NCBI GenBank assembly: GCA_017554335.1
Contig: JAFZIO010000017.1
Coordinates: 1-32,963, forward strand
Origin: Bacteroidales bacterium
GTDB lineage: Bacteria; Bacteroidota; Bacteroidia; Bacteroidales; UBA932
DNA: 32,963 nucleotides
Direction of reading: 5' to 3'
Each line of letters opens with the position of its first letter. The stretch's first letter is position 1. The notes under the pieces are model-generated. The model did no database searches, had not been told where the DNA came from, and saw only the letters and a list, made by a program, of their open reading frames with translations. This document shows, piece by piece, positions 15,748 to 24,611 of the stretch. The position numbers and the translations under genes are program-made.

Positions 15748-17214
15748 ATGAAAAGACGAGACTTTTTGAAAACCAGCGGTGTAGCAGTAGCCGGGAGCAT
15801 GCTTCTGGGAGGCGCAGGGAGTCTGGCTTCATCTTGTACCGGCAAAGGGAACGATATTGACTTCGGGTCAACTGACGTTCTTGTCGTTGGCGGAGGCCCT
15901 GCAGGCGTATGCGCAGCAATCGCCGCTGCCCGTTGCGGAGCCGAAACACTGATCATAGAACAGGGTAACTGCCTGGGCGGCATGGCAACCAGAGGCCTCG
16001 TCGCCCCTTTCATGACTTGCTACGACACCACCGGCGAGATAATGGTCATACGCGGCCTCTTCGCGGAGATTGTTGACAGGATGGTAGCCCTCGGCGGCGC
16101 CATACATCCCTCCCAGGTGCGCGCAGGCACCCCCTTCAGCGCCTGGATTACCAAAGGGCACGATCACTTGACCCCGTTTGACGCGGAAACCATGAAGTTC
16201 GTGCTCGACCAGATGTGCGCGGAAGCTGGCGTCAAAACGCTCTTCCACAGCACCCTCGTGGAGCCCATCGTTAAGAATAACACCATAAAAGGCGTACGCG
16301 TCCTCGGGCGCGAAGGCATAGGCCGCATAAATGCAAAAGTAGTCATTGACGCCACCGGCGACGGCGACGTGGCCGCAAAAGCAGGCGTCCCATGCACCTT
16401 CGGCAACCCGGAGCTTGGCAAAGTCCAGCCGTCCACCCTCTTCTTCCATATCAACAACGTAGACAGCCCCAGGCTCATAAAGGACGTGGAGGCACACCTG
16501 CATGAGTTCCGAAAGGTCAACGGAGTCAGCTACCGTGCCCTGCATTGGCGCGTAGAGGAGGCCGAGGCCGCCGGCGAATGGGACATCAACCGCAAGAGCG
16601 TGAACATCTACCGCGGCGTGCGCGAAGATGAGTGGGCCGTGAACTGCACCCGCATCGCAAACGTGGATGCCACCAGCACCGGGAGCCTCTCCGCCGCTGA
16701 AATCGAAGGCCGCCGGCAGGTGCAGGAGATGATGAATTTCTTCCACAAGTACGTACCCGGATGCGAGAACGCCACCATCAAGAGTTCCGCCTCCACCCTC
16801 GGCATACGCGAATCCCGTCACGTTCAGGGCGAGTATCTTCTGACCGCCGACGACCTCCTGCAGGGCGTGGTGCCGGACGACAGCATACTTGTGGCCTCCA
16901 ACAGCGTGGACGTTCACGGCCGCAACGGAGCCAACACCACGGAATACAAGACCATAGAAAACGGACAGTGGTACGGCCTGCCGCTCCGCAGCCTCATACC
17001 GCTTGACGTCGACGGCCTCATCGTTGCCGGACGCGCCATCTCAGCCACCTCCGACGCAGCGGGTGCCGTCCGCGTCATGCCCCCTTGCATGGCCATGGGG
17101 CACGCCGCCGGAATAGCAGCCGCCCTGGCTGCAGCAGGCAACTGCAAACCCCGCAGCATAGACGCCTCTGAAATCAGGCAGAAACTGCTGGAGCAGGGAG
17201 CTTTCCTCGGATAA
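15748..17214 (+). CDS. FAD-dependent oxidoreductase with Tat signal
   Basis: The 488-residue protein begins MKRRDFLKTSG, a twin-arginine signal. A Cys30 in ASSC gives a possible lipobox, so it may be a Tat-exported lipoprotein. The FAD-binding Rossmann motif is VLVVGGGPAGVCAAIAA (about 44-60), with the ribose-binding Glu71 in IIEQGNC. The remainder matches the FAD_oxidored family (GGMATRGLVAPF, RESRHVQGEYLLT, GRAISATSDAAGAVRVMPPCMAMG). Members of this family occur in many PULs and their substrates are mostly unknown. It is the first gene of an operon running to 27348, and the next gene (SusC) starts 28 bases later. A role in oxidising a sugar or a modified sugar is inference. Confidence 0.88.
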   Translation: MKRRDFLKTSGVAVAGSMLLGGAGSLASSCTGKGNDIDFGSTDVLVVGGGPAGVCAAIAAARCGAETLIIEQGNCLGGMATRGLVAPFMTCYDTTGEIMVIRGLFAEIVDRMVALGGAIHPSQVRAGTPFSAWITKGHDHLTPFDAETMKFVLDQMCAEAGVKTLFHSTLVEPIVKNNTIKGVRVLGREGIGRINAKVVIDATGDGDVAAKAGVPCTFGNPELGKVQPSTLFFHINNVDSPRLIKDVEAHLHEFRKVNGVSYRALHWRVEEAEAAGEWDINRKSVNIYRGVREDEWAVNCTRIANVDATSTGSLSAAEIEGRRQVQEMMNFFHKYVPGCENATIKSSASTLGIRESRHVQGEYLLTADDLLQGVVPDDSILVASNSVDVHGRNGANTTEYKTIENGQWYGLPLRSLIPLDVDGLIVAGRAISATSDAAGAVRVMPPCMAMGHAAGIAAALAAAGNCKPRSIDASEIRQKLLEQGAFLG

Positions 17215-17242
17215 TTTATTACTCACATATTATTAACAACCA

Positions 17243-20200
17243 ATGAAAAAACACATTCTGATCACACTCCTGTTCCTTGCCCTGGGATCGCTGGCACTAA
17301 GCGCCCAGAACGGGGTAAAGGTAACGGGAACCGTCCTGGACAAGGACGGACTTGCCGTAATCGGAGCCGGAATCCTTGAGCAGGGAACGCTCAACGGAGC
17401 CGTTACCGATGCGGACGGAAAGTACAGTATCCAGGTTGCATCCGCGAACTCCGTGCTGGAGTTCTCCTGCATCGGATACCAGACCGTAACGGAGACCGTC
17501 GGCAGCCGCAAGGTTATCGACGTAGTCATGGAAGATGACAACAAGCTCCTCGATGAGGTTGTGGTTATCGGTTACGGTACCGTCAAGAAGAAAGACCTTA
17601 CCGGTGCTATCGCCAACGTGGACGGCGGCAAGCTTTCCGCCATCCAGGGAGTTGGCCTGAGCCAGGCGCTGCAGGGCTCGATGCCCGGCGTGCAGGTCAC
17701 GCGTACCAGCGGCCTGCCGGGCGCAGGAGCCACCATCCGCGTCCGCGGTATCACCACCATCGGCGATTCCGACCCGCTCATCATCGTTGACGGCGTGCCC
17801 GTAGGCACCATCAACGACGTTGACGTGGACGCCATTGAGAACATCACCGTGCTGAAGGATGCGGCCTCCGCTTCCATCTACGGTGCCCGTGCTTCCGCCG
17901 GCGTCATCCTCATCACCACCAAGCGTGCGAAGGAGGGACAGCTGCACATCGACTACAACGGCTCCTTCAGCGTGCTCACCCGTACCCGCCATCCTGAGCA
18001 GGTCAGTCCTACCCGTTTCATGGAGCTCCAGAACGAGTGCCAGTGGAACGATGCAGGCAACCCCGAAGGTGCAGACTACTACCAGTACGAGAAGGACTAT
18101 ATCGAGAACTATATGGCAAACCATGAGCTGGATCCCGATACCTATCCCCTGGCCGACTGGGACGCCCTGATGATTAAGAAGTGGGCTCCTCAGCACAAGC
18201 ACCGCGTGGGCATCACGTACGGCAACAAGGTTATCAAGAGCCGTGCAATGCTATCGTACGAGAACGAGGACGCCCTTTATGTCGGACGTAACGTGGAGCA
18301 GTACACCGCCCGCCTGAACAACGACATCAAACTCAACAAGTTCATCTCCGCATCGGTGGATATGACCTTCAACCACAAGCTCGCAAACAACAACCAGATC
18401 AATCCCGTACAGGCGGCGTTCAAGTACAATCCCATTTATTGCGCAGTCTGGTCCGACGGCACGATGGGCCCGGGCAACAACGGAACCAACTCCTACGCCC
18501 GTCTCCTTGCCGGTGGATTCGACAACACCGAGCGTGACGCATTCTACGGCAAGTTCTCTGTGGATATCACTCCGTTCAAGAACTTCAAGATTTCCGCAGT
18601 TTTCGCCCCTTCGCTCCGCCACAGTGCAGAAAAGAATTACGTGCAGAAAGCGTACTACTACCGCGAACCGGGCATACTCAGCGAGAATCCCCTGAGCGGC
18701 TGTACCTCAACTTCCCTCACCGAAAGCCGCACTGACGCAAAGACTATCACCAAGCAGTTGCTGATCAACTACAGCGCAGACTTCGGAAAGGATCACCATA
18801 CCACTTATCTGCTCGGTTACGAGGACAGCTACAATTTCTCCGAGAGCATGGGAGCCGGTACCGACCAGATGGAGCTCAGCGGCTATCCTTACCTCAACCT
18901 GGCGAACAAGAACTTCCTGAGCGTCAGCGGTAACGCCTCGGACAACGCATACCAGTCCGTCTTCGGCCGTATCACATACGACTACAAGGGACGTTACCTG
19001 ATTCAGGCAAACGCCCGTTACGACCGTTCTTCCCGCTTTGCCAAGGAATACCGCGGCGCCTTCTTCCCTTCAGTTTCCCTCGGTTGGGTCGTAACTGAAG
19101 AGCCCTGGATGAAGGGCATCGTAGGCGGCACCCTGAACTTCGCCAAGATCCGTGCATCCTACGGTACCCTGGGAAATGAGCGCATTGGTAACTATCCTTA
19201 CCAAAGCCTCATCGCCTTCGGCAGCGTGCCCATGTACGACTCCCCTACCAGCATTGCTTCTGCAATGACTGCCGCCCAGACGGCATATGCCATCTACAAC
19301 ATCACCTGGGAGACCACCAAGACATGGGATGTAGGTTTGGACATTTCATTGTTCAACAACCGCCTCAACTTTACCGGTGACGTTTATCACAAAGACACCT
19401 ACGGCATGCTCCTGAGCCGCAAGATCCCCGATGTGCTGGGTTACAGCGATCCCGAGGACAACATCGGCCAGATGTACACCAACGGATGGGAAATCCAGCT
19501 CGGATGGAACGACCGCAAGGGTGACTTCTCCTATGCCATCAGCGCCAACCTCTCCGATTACACCTCAATAATGGGTGACCTCGGCGGATACCAGAGCCTC
19601 GGCGCCCAGATTATCCGCGAAGGCGACGAATACCTCGCCTGGTACGGCTACCGCTGCAACGGCCTTTACCTTACTGAAGAGCAGGTGGCCAATTCCGCAA
19701 AGCTGTACAACAACGTAGGCCTTGGAAACCTGGAGTACAAGGACCTCAGCGGCCCTGACGGAGAACCCGACGGAATCATCAACTCCGCATACGACCGTGA
19801 GGTTCTCGGCAGTTCCATACCTCATTACCAGTTCGGCGGCAACATCAACCTGGGCTGGAAGAACTGGGATCTGGCAATGACCTTCCAGGGCGTCGGCAAG
19901 GTGCTCGCATGGAAGAGCAACGCCATGATATTCCGTGACGGTGATGCCTACACCTTCCCCCAGGAATACGCAGACCACTACTGGAGTCGTTACAACACCG
20001 ACGAGGAGAACGCAAAAGCTCTTTATCCGAGGGCTATGCTGAAGAACTCCCAGGCCAACGATTACGAGCAGACCTCCGACTACTGGCTCTTCAACGGTGC
20101 ATATTTCCGTATGAAGAACATCACCCTCAGCTACACTGTGCCCGAGCGCCTTACCCAGGCCATGAAGATACAGAAGATTCGCATTTACGGCAGCGCTACC

Positions 20201-20311
20201 GATCCGTTCTCGATTGACGGCTTCCCTCAGGGATGGGATCCTGAATCCTACACCAACCTGAGCGCCTACATGACCAGGACATTCACCGTCGGCGCACAGA
20301 TCACCTTCTAA
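17243..20311 (+). CDS. SusC/RagA-type TonB-dependent outer-membrane transporter
   Basis: The 1022-residue protein has a Sec signal (LSAQN). It continues with a CarboxypepD_reg-like domain (about 28-105, VTGTVLDKDGLAVIGAGILEQ), the TonB-box-like LLDEVVVIGYG at about 103-113, a plug domain (GALANV... PGVQVTRTSGLPGAGATIRVRG... TTIGDSDPLIIVDGVPVG) and a long beta barrel ending in FTVGAQITF. All are SusC hallmarks. It would import oligosaccharides with the SusD partner. Unusually, a BACON lipoprotein gene sits between it and susD. Confidence 0.96.
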   Translation: MKKHILITLLFLALGSLALSAQNGVKVTGTVLDKDGLAVIGAGILEQGTLNGAVTDADGKYSIQVASANSVLEFSCIGYQTVTETVGSRKVIDVVMEDDNKLLDEVVVIGYGTVKKKDLTGAIANVDGGKLSAIQGVGLSQALQGSMPGVQVTRTSGLPGAGATIRVRGITTIGDSDPLIIVDGVPVGTINDVDVDAIENITVLKDAASASIYGARASAGVILITTKRAKEGQLHIDYNGSFSVLTRTRHPEQVSPTRFMELQNECQWNDAGNPEGADYYQYEKDYIENYMANHELDPDTYPLADWDALMIKKWAPQHKHRVGITYGNKVIKSRAMLSYENEDALYVGRNVEQYTARLNNDIKLNKFISASVDMTFNHKLANNNQINPVQAAFKYNPIYCAVWSDGTMGPGNNGTNSYARLLAGGFDNTERDAFYGKFSVDITPFKNFKISAVFAPSLRHSAEKNYVQKAYYYREPGILSENPLSGCTSTSLTESRTDAKTITKQLLINYSADFGKDHHTTYLLGYEDSYNFSESMGAGTDQMELSGYPYLNLANKNFLSVSGNASDNAYQSVFGRITYDYKGRYLIQANARYDRSSRFAKEYRGAFFPSVSLGWVVTEEPWMKGIVGGTLNFAKIRASYGTLGNERIGNYPYQSLIAFGSVPMYDSPTSIASAMTAAQTAYAIYNITWETTKTWDVGLDISLFNNRLNFTGDVYHKDTYGMLLSRKIPDVLGYSDPEDNIGQMYTNGWEIQLGWNDRKGDFSYAISANLSDYTSIMGDLGGYQSLGAQIIREGDEYLAWYGYRCNGLYLTEEQVANSAKLYNNVGLGNLEYKDLSGPDGEPDGIINSAYDREVLGSSIPHYQFGGNINLGWKNWDLAMTFQGVGKVLAWKSNAMIFRDGDAYTFPQEYADHYWSRYNTDEENAKALYPRAMLKNSQANDYEQTSDYWLFNGAYFRMKNITLSYTVPERLTQAMKIQKIRIYGSATDPFSIDGFPQGWDPESYTNLSAYMTRTFTVGAQITF

Positions 20312-20314
20312 ATT

Positions 20315-21691
20315 ATGAGCAAGATGAAAAAGTATATAAGTCTTTTCCTTTGCGCCGCTCTGGCATTTGCAGCCTGCAATCCGGAGAAGCCCGAAATCGA
20401 GGAGGAAGTATATCAGGGAATCAAGGCTTCTGTTGAGATGTCCTCTTCCGAGGCCATACCCGCCGAGGGCGGAAAGCTGGTTGTAACCGTACACAAGAGT
20501 CCGGCCTTTACCGTTTCCATGCCCAAGACCGCCACATGGCTGACTTGCTCCCAGGCCGACAGCGTACTGACTTTTACCGCCGCCGCCAATCCTTCCGCAG
20601 TACTGCGTTATGCAGGCGTCAGCATCATAGATGCGGAGCTGCAGATTGCCATCACCAATTTCGACGTAGTTCAGGCGGGCACAGCCAAAGATATCGTGCG
20701 CAAGGCTTTCCTGGTTTCCAGCCAGTCACTTCTTGCCAAGGCCGATGACAAGAGCGCATCTTTCACCGTTACCAGCGAAGTCGACTGGACTGTAACCAGC
20801 TCCAACCCTGCGTTCGTTCCCACGCCCGCTTCAGGCAGCGGCAACGGCACCGTGACCGTTAACTTCCCGGCCAACACGAAGGCCGAGGAAATCACCGCCG
20901 TCATCACCGTCATCACCACTGACGAGGCCGTGGTAAACAAGGAGCTCGCCGTCACCATCACCCAGGAGGCGGCAAAAACTACCGAGGGAGCCGTCAAGCC
21001 GGCACCCGGTACCGTTCTCGCAGAGTGGTGCTTCGACACCGACCAGGTTGATGCACTGAAGGCCGGAGGCATAGAAGGCGTCTCGCTCGACGACGACAAC
21101 GCCGTCGGCAATGTCGGTAACCCTTACGTACCTTCCAACGTTTCCGGAAACGGCAAACTTGAATATTTCAACGGCTCAGACAAATCCATAGTCTCTACCA
21201 AGAAAGTCAAACGCCGTATCGGCGAGCGCGGAGAGCTGGCTATCTACTGTTCCTGGGTAGGCGACTGGTTCACCTGGACCGCCGAGGCCGACAAGCCTCT
21301 TGCCGCCGGCACCAAGTTCAAACTCAACTTTGCACTGCGTCCCAGCCACGAAGACACCCCGAAGTACTGGAAGTGCGAATATCTGGACGGCGACAAGTGG
21401 GTTGAGCTCGAGACCATAAGCCTCGACTTCCATAAAGATGCCGCAGGCACCGCCGCGGATCCCAAGCAGATCAACTGCTTCATCAATGAAACCGCGACCC
21501 TGACTGCAGACACTCCTTACGCCCAGTTCCGCTTCACCTGTACACAGAACGCAAGGTGCTATGACGGAGCTGAAGTACCTGCCCTCACGTCTAAATACGT
21601 ACTCCGCTTCGCAGGCAAGTGGTCTGACGCTTCGGAGGACAACAAGTACCTCCAGGTTCCCGAGAACCCCAAGATTGTGGTCGTAGAATAA
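20315..21691 (+). CDS. Surface glycan-binding-like lipoprotein with two BACON-type domains
   Basis: The 458-residue product begins MSKMKKYISLFLCAALAFAAC, with lipobox FAAC. A second ATG at 20324 gives a slightly shorter signal and is equally plausible. Two BACON-like Ig domains lie at about 38-120 and 130-215 (VDWTVTSSNPAFVPTPASGSG in the second). A C-terminal beta domain of about 220 residues follows (FNGSDKSIVSTK, WVGDWFTWTAEADKPL, KYWKCEYLDGDKW). This C-terminal domain is clearly related to that of the gene at 23430. It starts 3 bases after susC. Proteins of this kind often bind glycans at the cell surface (SGBPs), but binding is inferred from context. Confidence 0.82.
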   Translation: MSKMKKYISLFLCAALAFAACNPEKPEIEEEVYQGIKASVEMSSSEAIPAEGGKLVVTVHKSPAFTVSMPKTATWLTCSQADSVLTFTAAANPSAVLRYAGVSIIDAELQIAITNFDVVQAGTAKDIVRKAFLVSSQSLLAKADDKSASFTVTSEVDWTVTSSNPAFVPTPASGSGNGTVTVNFPANTKAEEITAVITVITTDEAVVNKELAVTITQEAAKTTEGAVKPAPGTVLAEWCFDTDQVDALKAGGIEGVSLDDDNAVGNVGNPYVPSNVSGNGKLEYFNGSDKSIVSTKKVKRRIGERGELAIYCSWVGDWFTWTAEADKPLAAGTKFKLNFALRPSHEDTPKYWKCEYLDGDKWVELETISLDFHKDAAGTAADPKQINCFINETATLTADTPYAQFRFTCTQNARCYDGAEVPALTSKYVLRFAGKWSDASEDNKYLQVPENPKIVVVE

Positions 21692-21695
21692 ACAG

Positions 21696-23417
21696 ATGAC
21701 GAAAATGAAAAAAGCATTATTTACCATACTTGCCGCAGCGGCCCTTTTGACCGCCTGCGTGGATCTCGACCTGACCCCCAGGTCTCAGGGATCCAGCGAA
21801 AACTGGTACTCCACCGAACAGGAGCTGCAGCTCTCGCTAAATGCATTGTACAATCCGACGCTTTGGAACTTCGAGTGCAACCGTTTCTTCCATACGGACC
21901 GTTATAGCGATGATTGGAGCCAGAGGACAGAACTCTATGACTGGCTTGCAGGAAGTGTTGCCGACGACTGGGCCAAGGCCAAGAACGAATGGGCAAACGA
22001 CTACAAGGGTATTGCCCGCGCCAACACTATTCTGAATAGTCTGGAGAAAACCAAAGACGAGCTCAGCGACGCTACCGTTCAGTTGTACTCCGGCGAAGCC
22101 AAGTTCTTCCGCGCGTCGTTCTACACGTACCTTATCTTCCTCTTCGGTGATGTTCCCTTCTACACGGATTACATCACGCTCGAAGAAGCCTACAAGATGG
22201 GACGTACCGACCGCTACCTGATTCTTGACCAGATTTATCAGGACTTTGATGACGCGGCCGCTGCACTTCCCGTATCTTACAACGGTGCACAGCGCGTCAC
22301 CAAGGGTGCGGCTCTCGCCATGAAAGCCCGTGCCGCCCTGCTCATGAACGACTGGAAGACCTGCGCCGCTGCAGCCAAAGCGTGTATGGATCTGGGGGTC
22401 TATTCCCTGCATCCCGACTATCGCGAGCTCTTCCTCTCTTCCTGCAAGACCAGCCCGGAACTCATTTTTGCACTGCCTTGCTCCAACGAGCTTGCCAAAC
22501 ACTCTTATGGCGAAGCTGCCACCCGTTCGTTCTATCCCCGTAACAACGGCGGTACATCCGTGGCCCAGCCCTCCTGGGAGCTCTTCTTCGCATACACTTG
22601 CACCGACGGCAAGAGTGTGGAGGAATCCCCTCTCTACGACCCTGCGAACCCGTTTGCCAACCGCGACCCTCGCCTCAGCGAGATTACGGCTCCCTTCGAC
22701 GAGGAATTCATGGACTATATCTATAATCCCCGTCCCAGCGCCAAGCAGACCCTGAAGGTTTCCACGGGTACGATGGTAAAGAACAACGACTCCCGTCTGA
22801 ATTCAAAGGACTGCTCTTACAACGGACTGATCCTGAAGAAATATGTGGACGAAGAGTGGATAGACGACCGTCTGACCGATACTCCTCAGCGCATCCTGCG
22901 TTATGCTGATGTTCTGCTTATGTATGCCGAGTCCAAGATGGAGCTGAACGAGATAGACAAGTCGGTATTCGACGCCCTCAACAGCCTCCGCGCCCGTGCA
23001 TATAAATGCGGCATCAACGATACAGGCAAGTATCCCGCAATCAGCGAAACCAGCCAGAAAGAGCTGCGCCGCATCATCCGCAACGAGCGCCGCTGCGAGC
23101 TTGCATGGGAAAACCGCCGCTGGTCAGACCTTATCCGCTGGAGGATTTGCGAGCCTTGCCTTACAGCTCCTATTTACGGACTGCCCGCAAATGCCCAGAT
23201 TGAGAAGAATGAAGCCACCGGTTATTGGATCTGGCCTAAGGATTTCCGCCCGCACATGAGGGAGGATACCACCATAGACCTTTCTGATATCGAGAATTAT
23301 CCTGATTACTATGTGATCAATGTAAAGCGTGCATTCAACCCCAGGCAATACTTGTTCCCCATCCCGCAGAACGAGCGAGTTGTCTGCCCTATGTTGACCC
23401 AGAACCCCGGATATTAA
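21696..23417 (+). CDS. SusD/RagB-type surface lipoprotein
   Basis: The 573-residue protein has lipobox LTAC (Cys21) and the SusD fold. Its N-terminus (DLDLTPRSQGSSENWYSTEQELQLSLNALYNP) and its TPR-like segments (ARANTILNSL, AKFFRASFYTYLIFLFGDVPFYTD, RITKGAALAMKARAALLM-like) are typical. The C-terminal RRCELAWENRRWSDLIRW and PIPQNER motifs are SusD signatures. It caps the SusC barrel and captures glycan. The predicted ATG is 21696, with an alternative at 21705 giving MKKALF. The gene begins 4 bases after the BACON lipoprotein. Confidence 0.95.
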   Translation: MTKMKKALFTILAAAALLTACVDLDLTPRSQGSSENWYSTEQELQLSLNALYNPTLWNFECNRFFHTDRYSDDWSQRTELYDWLAGSVADDWAKAKNEWANDYKGIARANTILNSLEKTKDELSDATVQLYSGEAKFFRASFYTYLIFLFGDVPFYTDYITLEEAYKMGRTDRYLILDQIYQDFDDAAAALPVSYNGAQRVTKGAALAMKARAALLMNDWKTCAAAAKACMDLGVYSLHPDYRELFLSSCKTSPELIFALPCSNELAKHSYGEAATRSFYPRNNGGTSVAQPSWELFFAYTCTDGKSVEESPLYDPANPFANRDPRLSEITAPFDEEFMDYIYNPRPSAKQTLKVSTGTMVKNNDSRLNSKDCSYNGLILKKYVDEEWIDDRLTDTPQRILRYADVLLMYAESKMELNEIDKSVFDALNSLRARAYKCGINDTGKYPAISETSQKELRRIIRNERRCELAWENRRWSDLIRWRICEPCLTAPIYGLPANAQIEKNEATGYWIWPKDFRPHMREDTTIDLSDIENYPDYYVINVKRAFNPRQYLFPIPQNERVVCPMLTQNPGY

Positions 23418-23429
23418 CAGATTACCATT

Positions 23430-24611
23430 ATGAAAAAGTTATTAGCATTATTAGCTGTTGCATCCCTGGCATTCATCGCCTGTGAGCCCAACAACCCGGA
23501 CACCCCCGACAACCCGGACAATCCTGATAATCCTACGCCCACCGAGAAAGCTTTCAGCGTTTCTCCCGAGACCATTCCCGTTGGAGCCGATGAAACCTCC
23601 GCAACCATCAACGTGACTGCCGAGGTCAAGTGGACCGCAAAGAGCGACAACGCCAAGTTCACCGTAAGTCCCGCTTCCGGTGAAAGCGACGCCACTATTA
23701 CCGTCAGTTTCCCTGCGAACACTGTTGCCGAAGAGGTCAAGGCTGCCATCACTATCGGCACCTACGATCCCCTGGCCAAAACCCAGACTTGGGTTGTGAA
23801 TATCACCCAGGCTGCTGCCGAAGTCACCAAAGAGCCCAAGACCCTTGCAGAATGGGAGTTCAGCGCAGACGCAGCTGACTTCTTCAAGGAGCACTTCACC
23901 TATGAGGCCGCAAAGGACGCCGACAAGAAACCCACGGCAGAGTCCAACGCACAGGGCTTCCTGAACGACGATCACTATTGCCCGTCCAATATCGTACAGG
24001 GCGGTAAGATCCGCTTCTGGAACGGCTCCGACAAGACCGCCATCAACCCTGACGGCCGCTGCAAGCGCGGAATCGGAGAAGCAGGCGAGCCTTGCTGGTA
24101 CGGTAACTGGGTAGGCGATATCGTTTACATCAACGCCCCTACCGAAGCCCTTGAGGCAGGTACCAAGCTCCACCTGTGGATGGCAATCCGCCCCAACACC
24201 CAGAACACCCTCAAGTACTGGCTGCTGGAAATCAAGGACGGCGAGAATTACGTACCGGTTGGAGAGACCAAGGCCTACGGTGACGCAAAATACAATGTTG
24301 AGCTTGTTTTCAACCCCGATGGCGACAAGACCGTTACTACCGACGAAGCCGGCAACAAAACTTACCCGGAGAATCCCCAGCAGATCAACACCATCATCGA
24401 CAGGGAATACACTCTTACCTCCAGCGTGAGCGAGGTCGAATACCGTATGACCTGCGTGGCCCTCATGTTTGCCGACGGCACCCGTGAGGCGACCGACATC
24501 GGAGACGGCACCAAGAGAGCCAACCCTGTGCTGCGTATTGCCGGCAAGGACACTACCAACGGCGGATGCAAGCCTGTCGGCCAGAACATGAAGATTGAAA
24601 TCGTTTACTAA
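23430..24611 (+). CDS. Second BACON-domain lipoprotein, paralogous to the gene at 20315
   Basis: The 393-residue product has lipobox FIAC and a Pro/Asp/Asn repeat linker (PDTPDNPDNPDNP) immediately after it. One BACON-type domain lies at about 38-122. A C-terminal beta domain of about 260 residues shares FWNGSDKTAI, NWVGDIVYINAP and LKYWLLEIKDG with the paralog. It has one BACON domain where the paralog has two. It starts 12 bases after susD and its stop overlaps the next start (TAATG), so all are co-transcribed. Glycan binding is the likely role by context. Confidence 0.82.
   Translation: MKKLLALLAVASLAFIACEPNNPDTPDNPDNPDNPTPTEKAFSVSPETIPVGADETSATINVTAEVKWTAKSDNAKFTVSPASGESDATITVSFPANTVAEEVKAAITIGTYDPLAKTQTWVVNITQAAAEVTKEPKTLAEWEFSADAADFFKEHFTYEAAKDADKKPTAESNAQGFLNDDHYCPSNIVQGGKIRFWNGSDKTAINPDGRCKRGIGEAGEPCWYGNWVGDIVYINAPTEALEAGTKLHLWMAIRPNTQNTLKYWLLEIKDGENYVPVGETKAYGDAKYNVELVFNPDGDKTVTTDEAGNKTYPENPQQINTIIDREYTLTSSVSEVEYRMTCVALMFADGTREATDIGDGTKRANPVLRIAGKDTTNGGCKPVGQNMKIEIVY

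Noticed and set aside
15868-16917. A 349-codon open frame on the minus strand opposite the FAD oxidoreductase
   Set aside because: It is a shadow of the FAD oxidoreductase frame. The sense protein has clear Rossmann and family motifs, and the antisense product has none.
23490-23540. Short tandem repeat encoding PDNPDN
   Set aside because: It is a flexible linker after a lipobox, common in surface lipoproteins, with no sign of a separate repeat element or CRISPR-like spacing.
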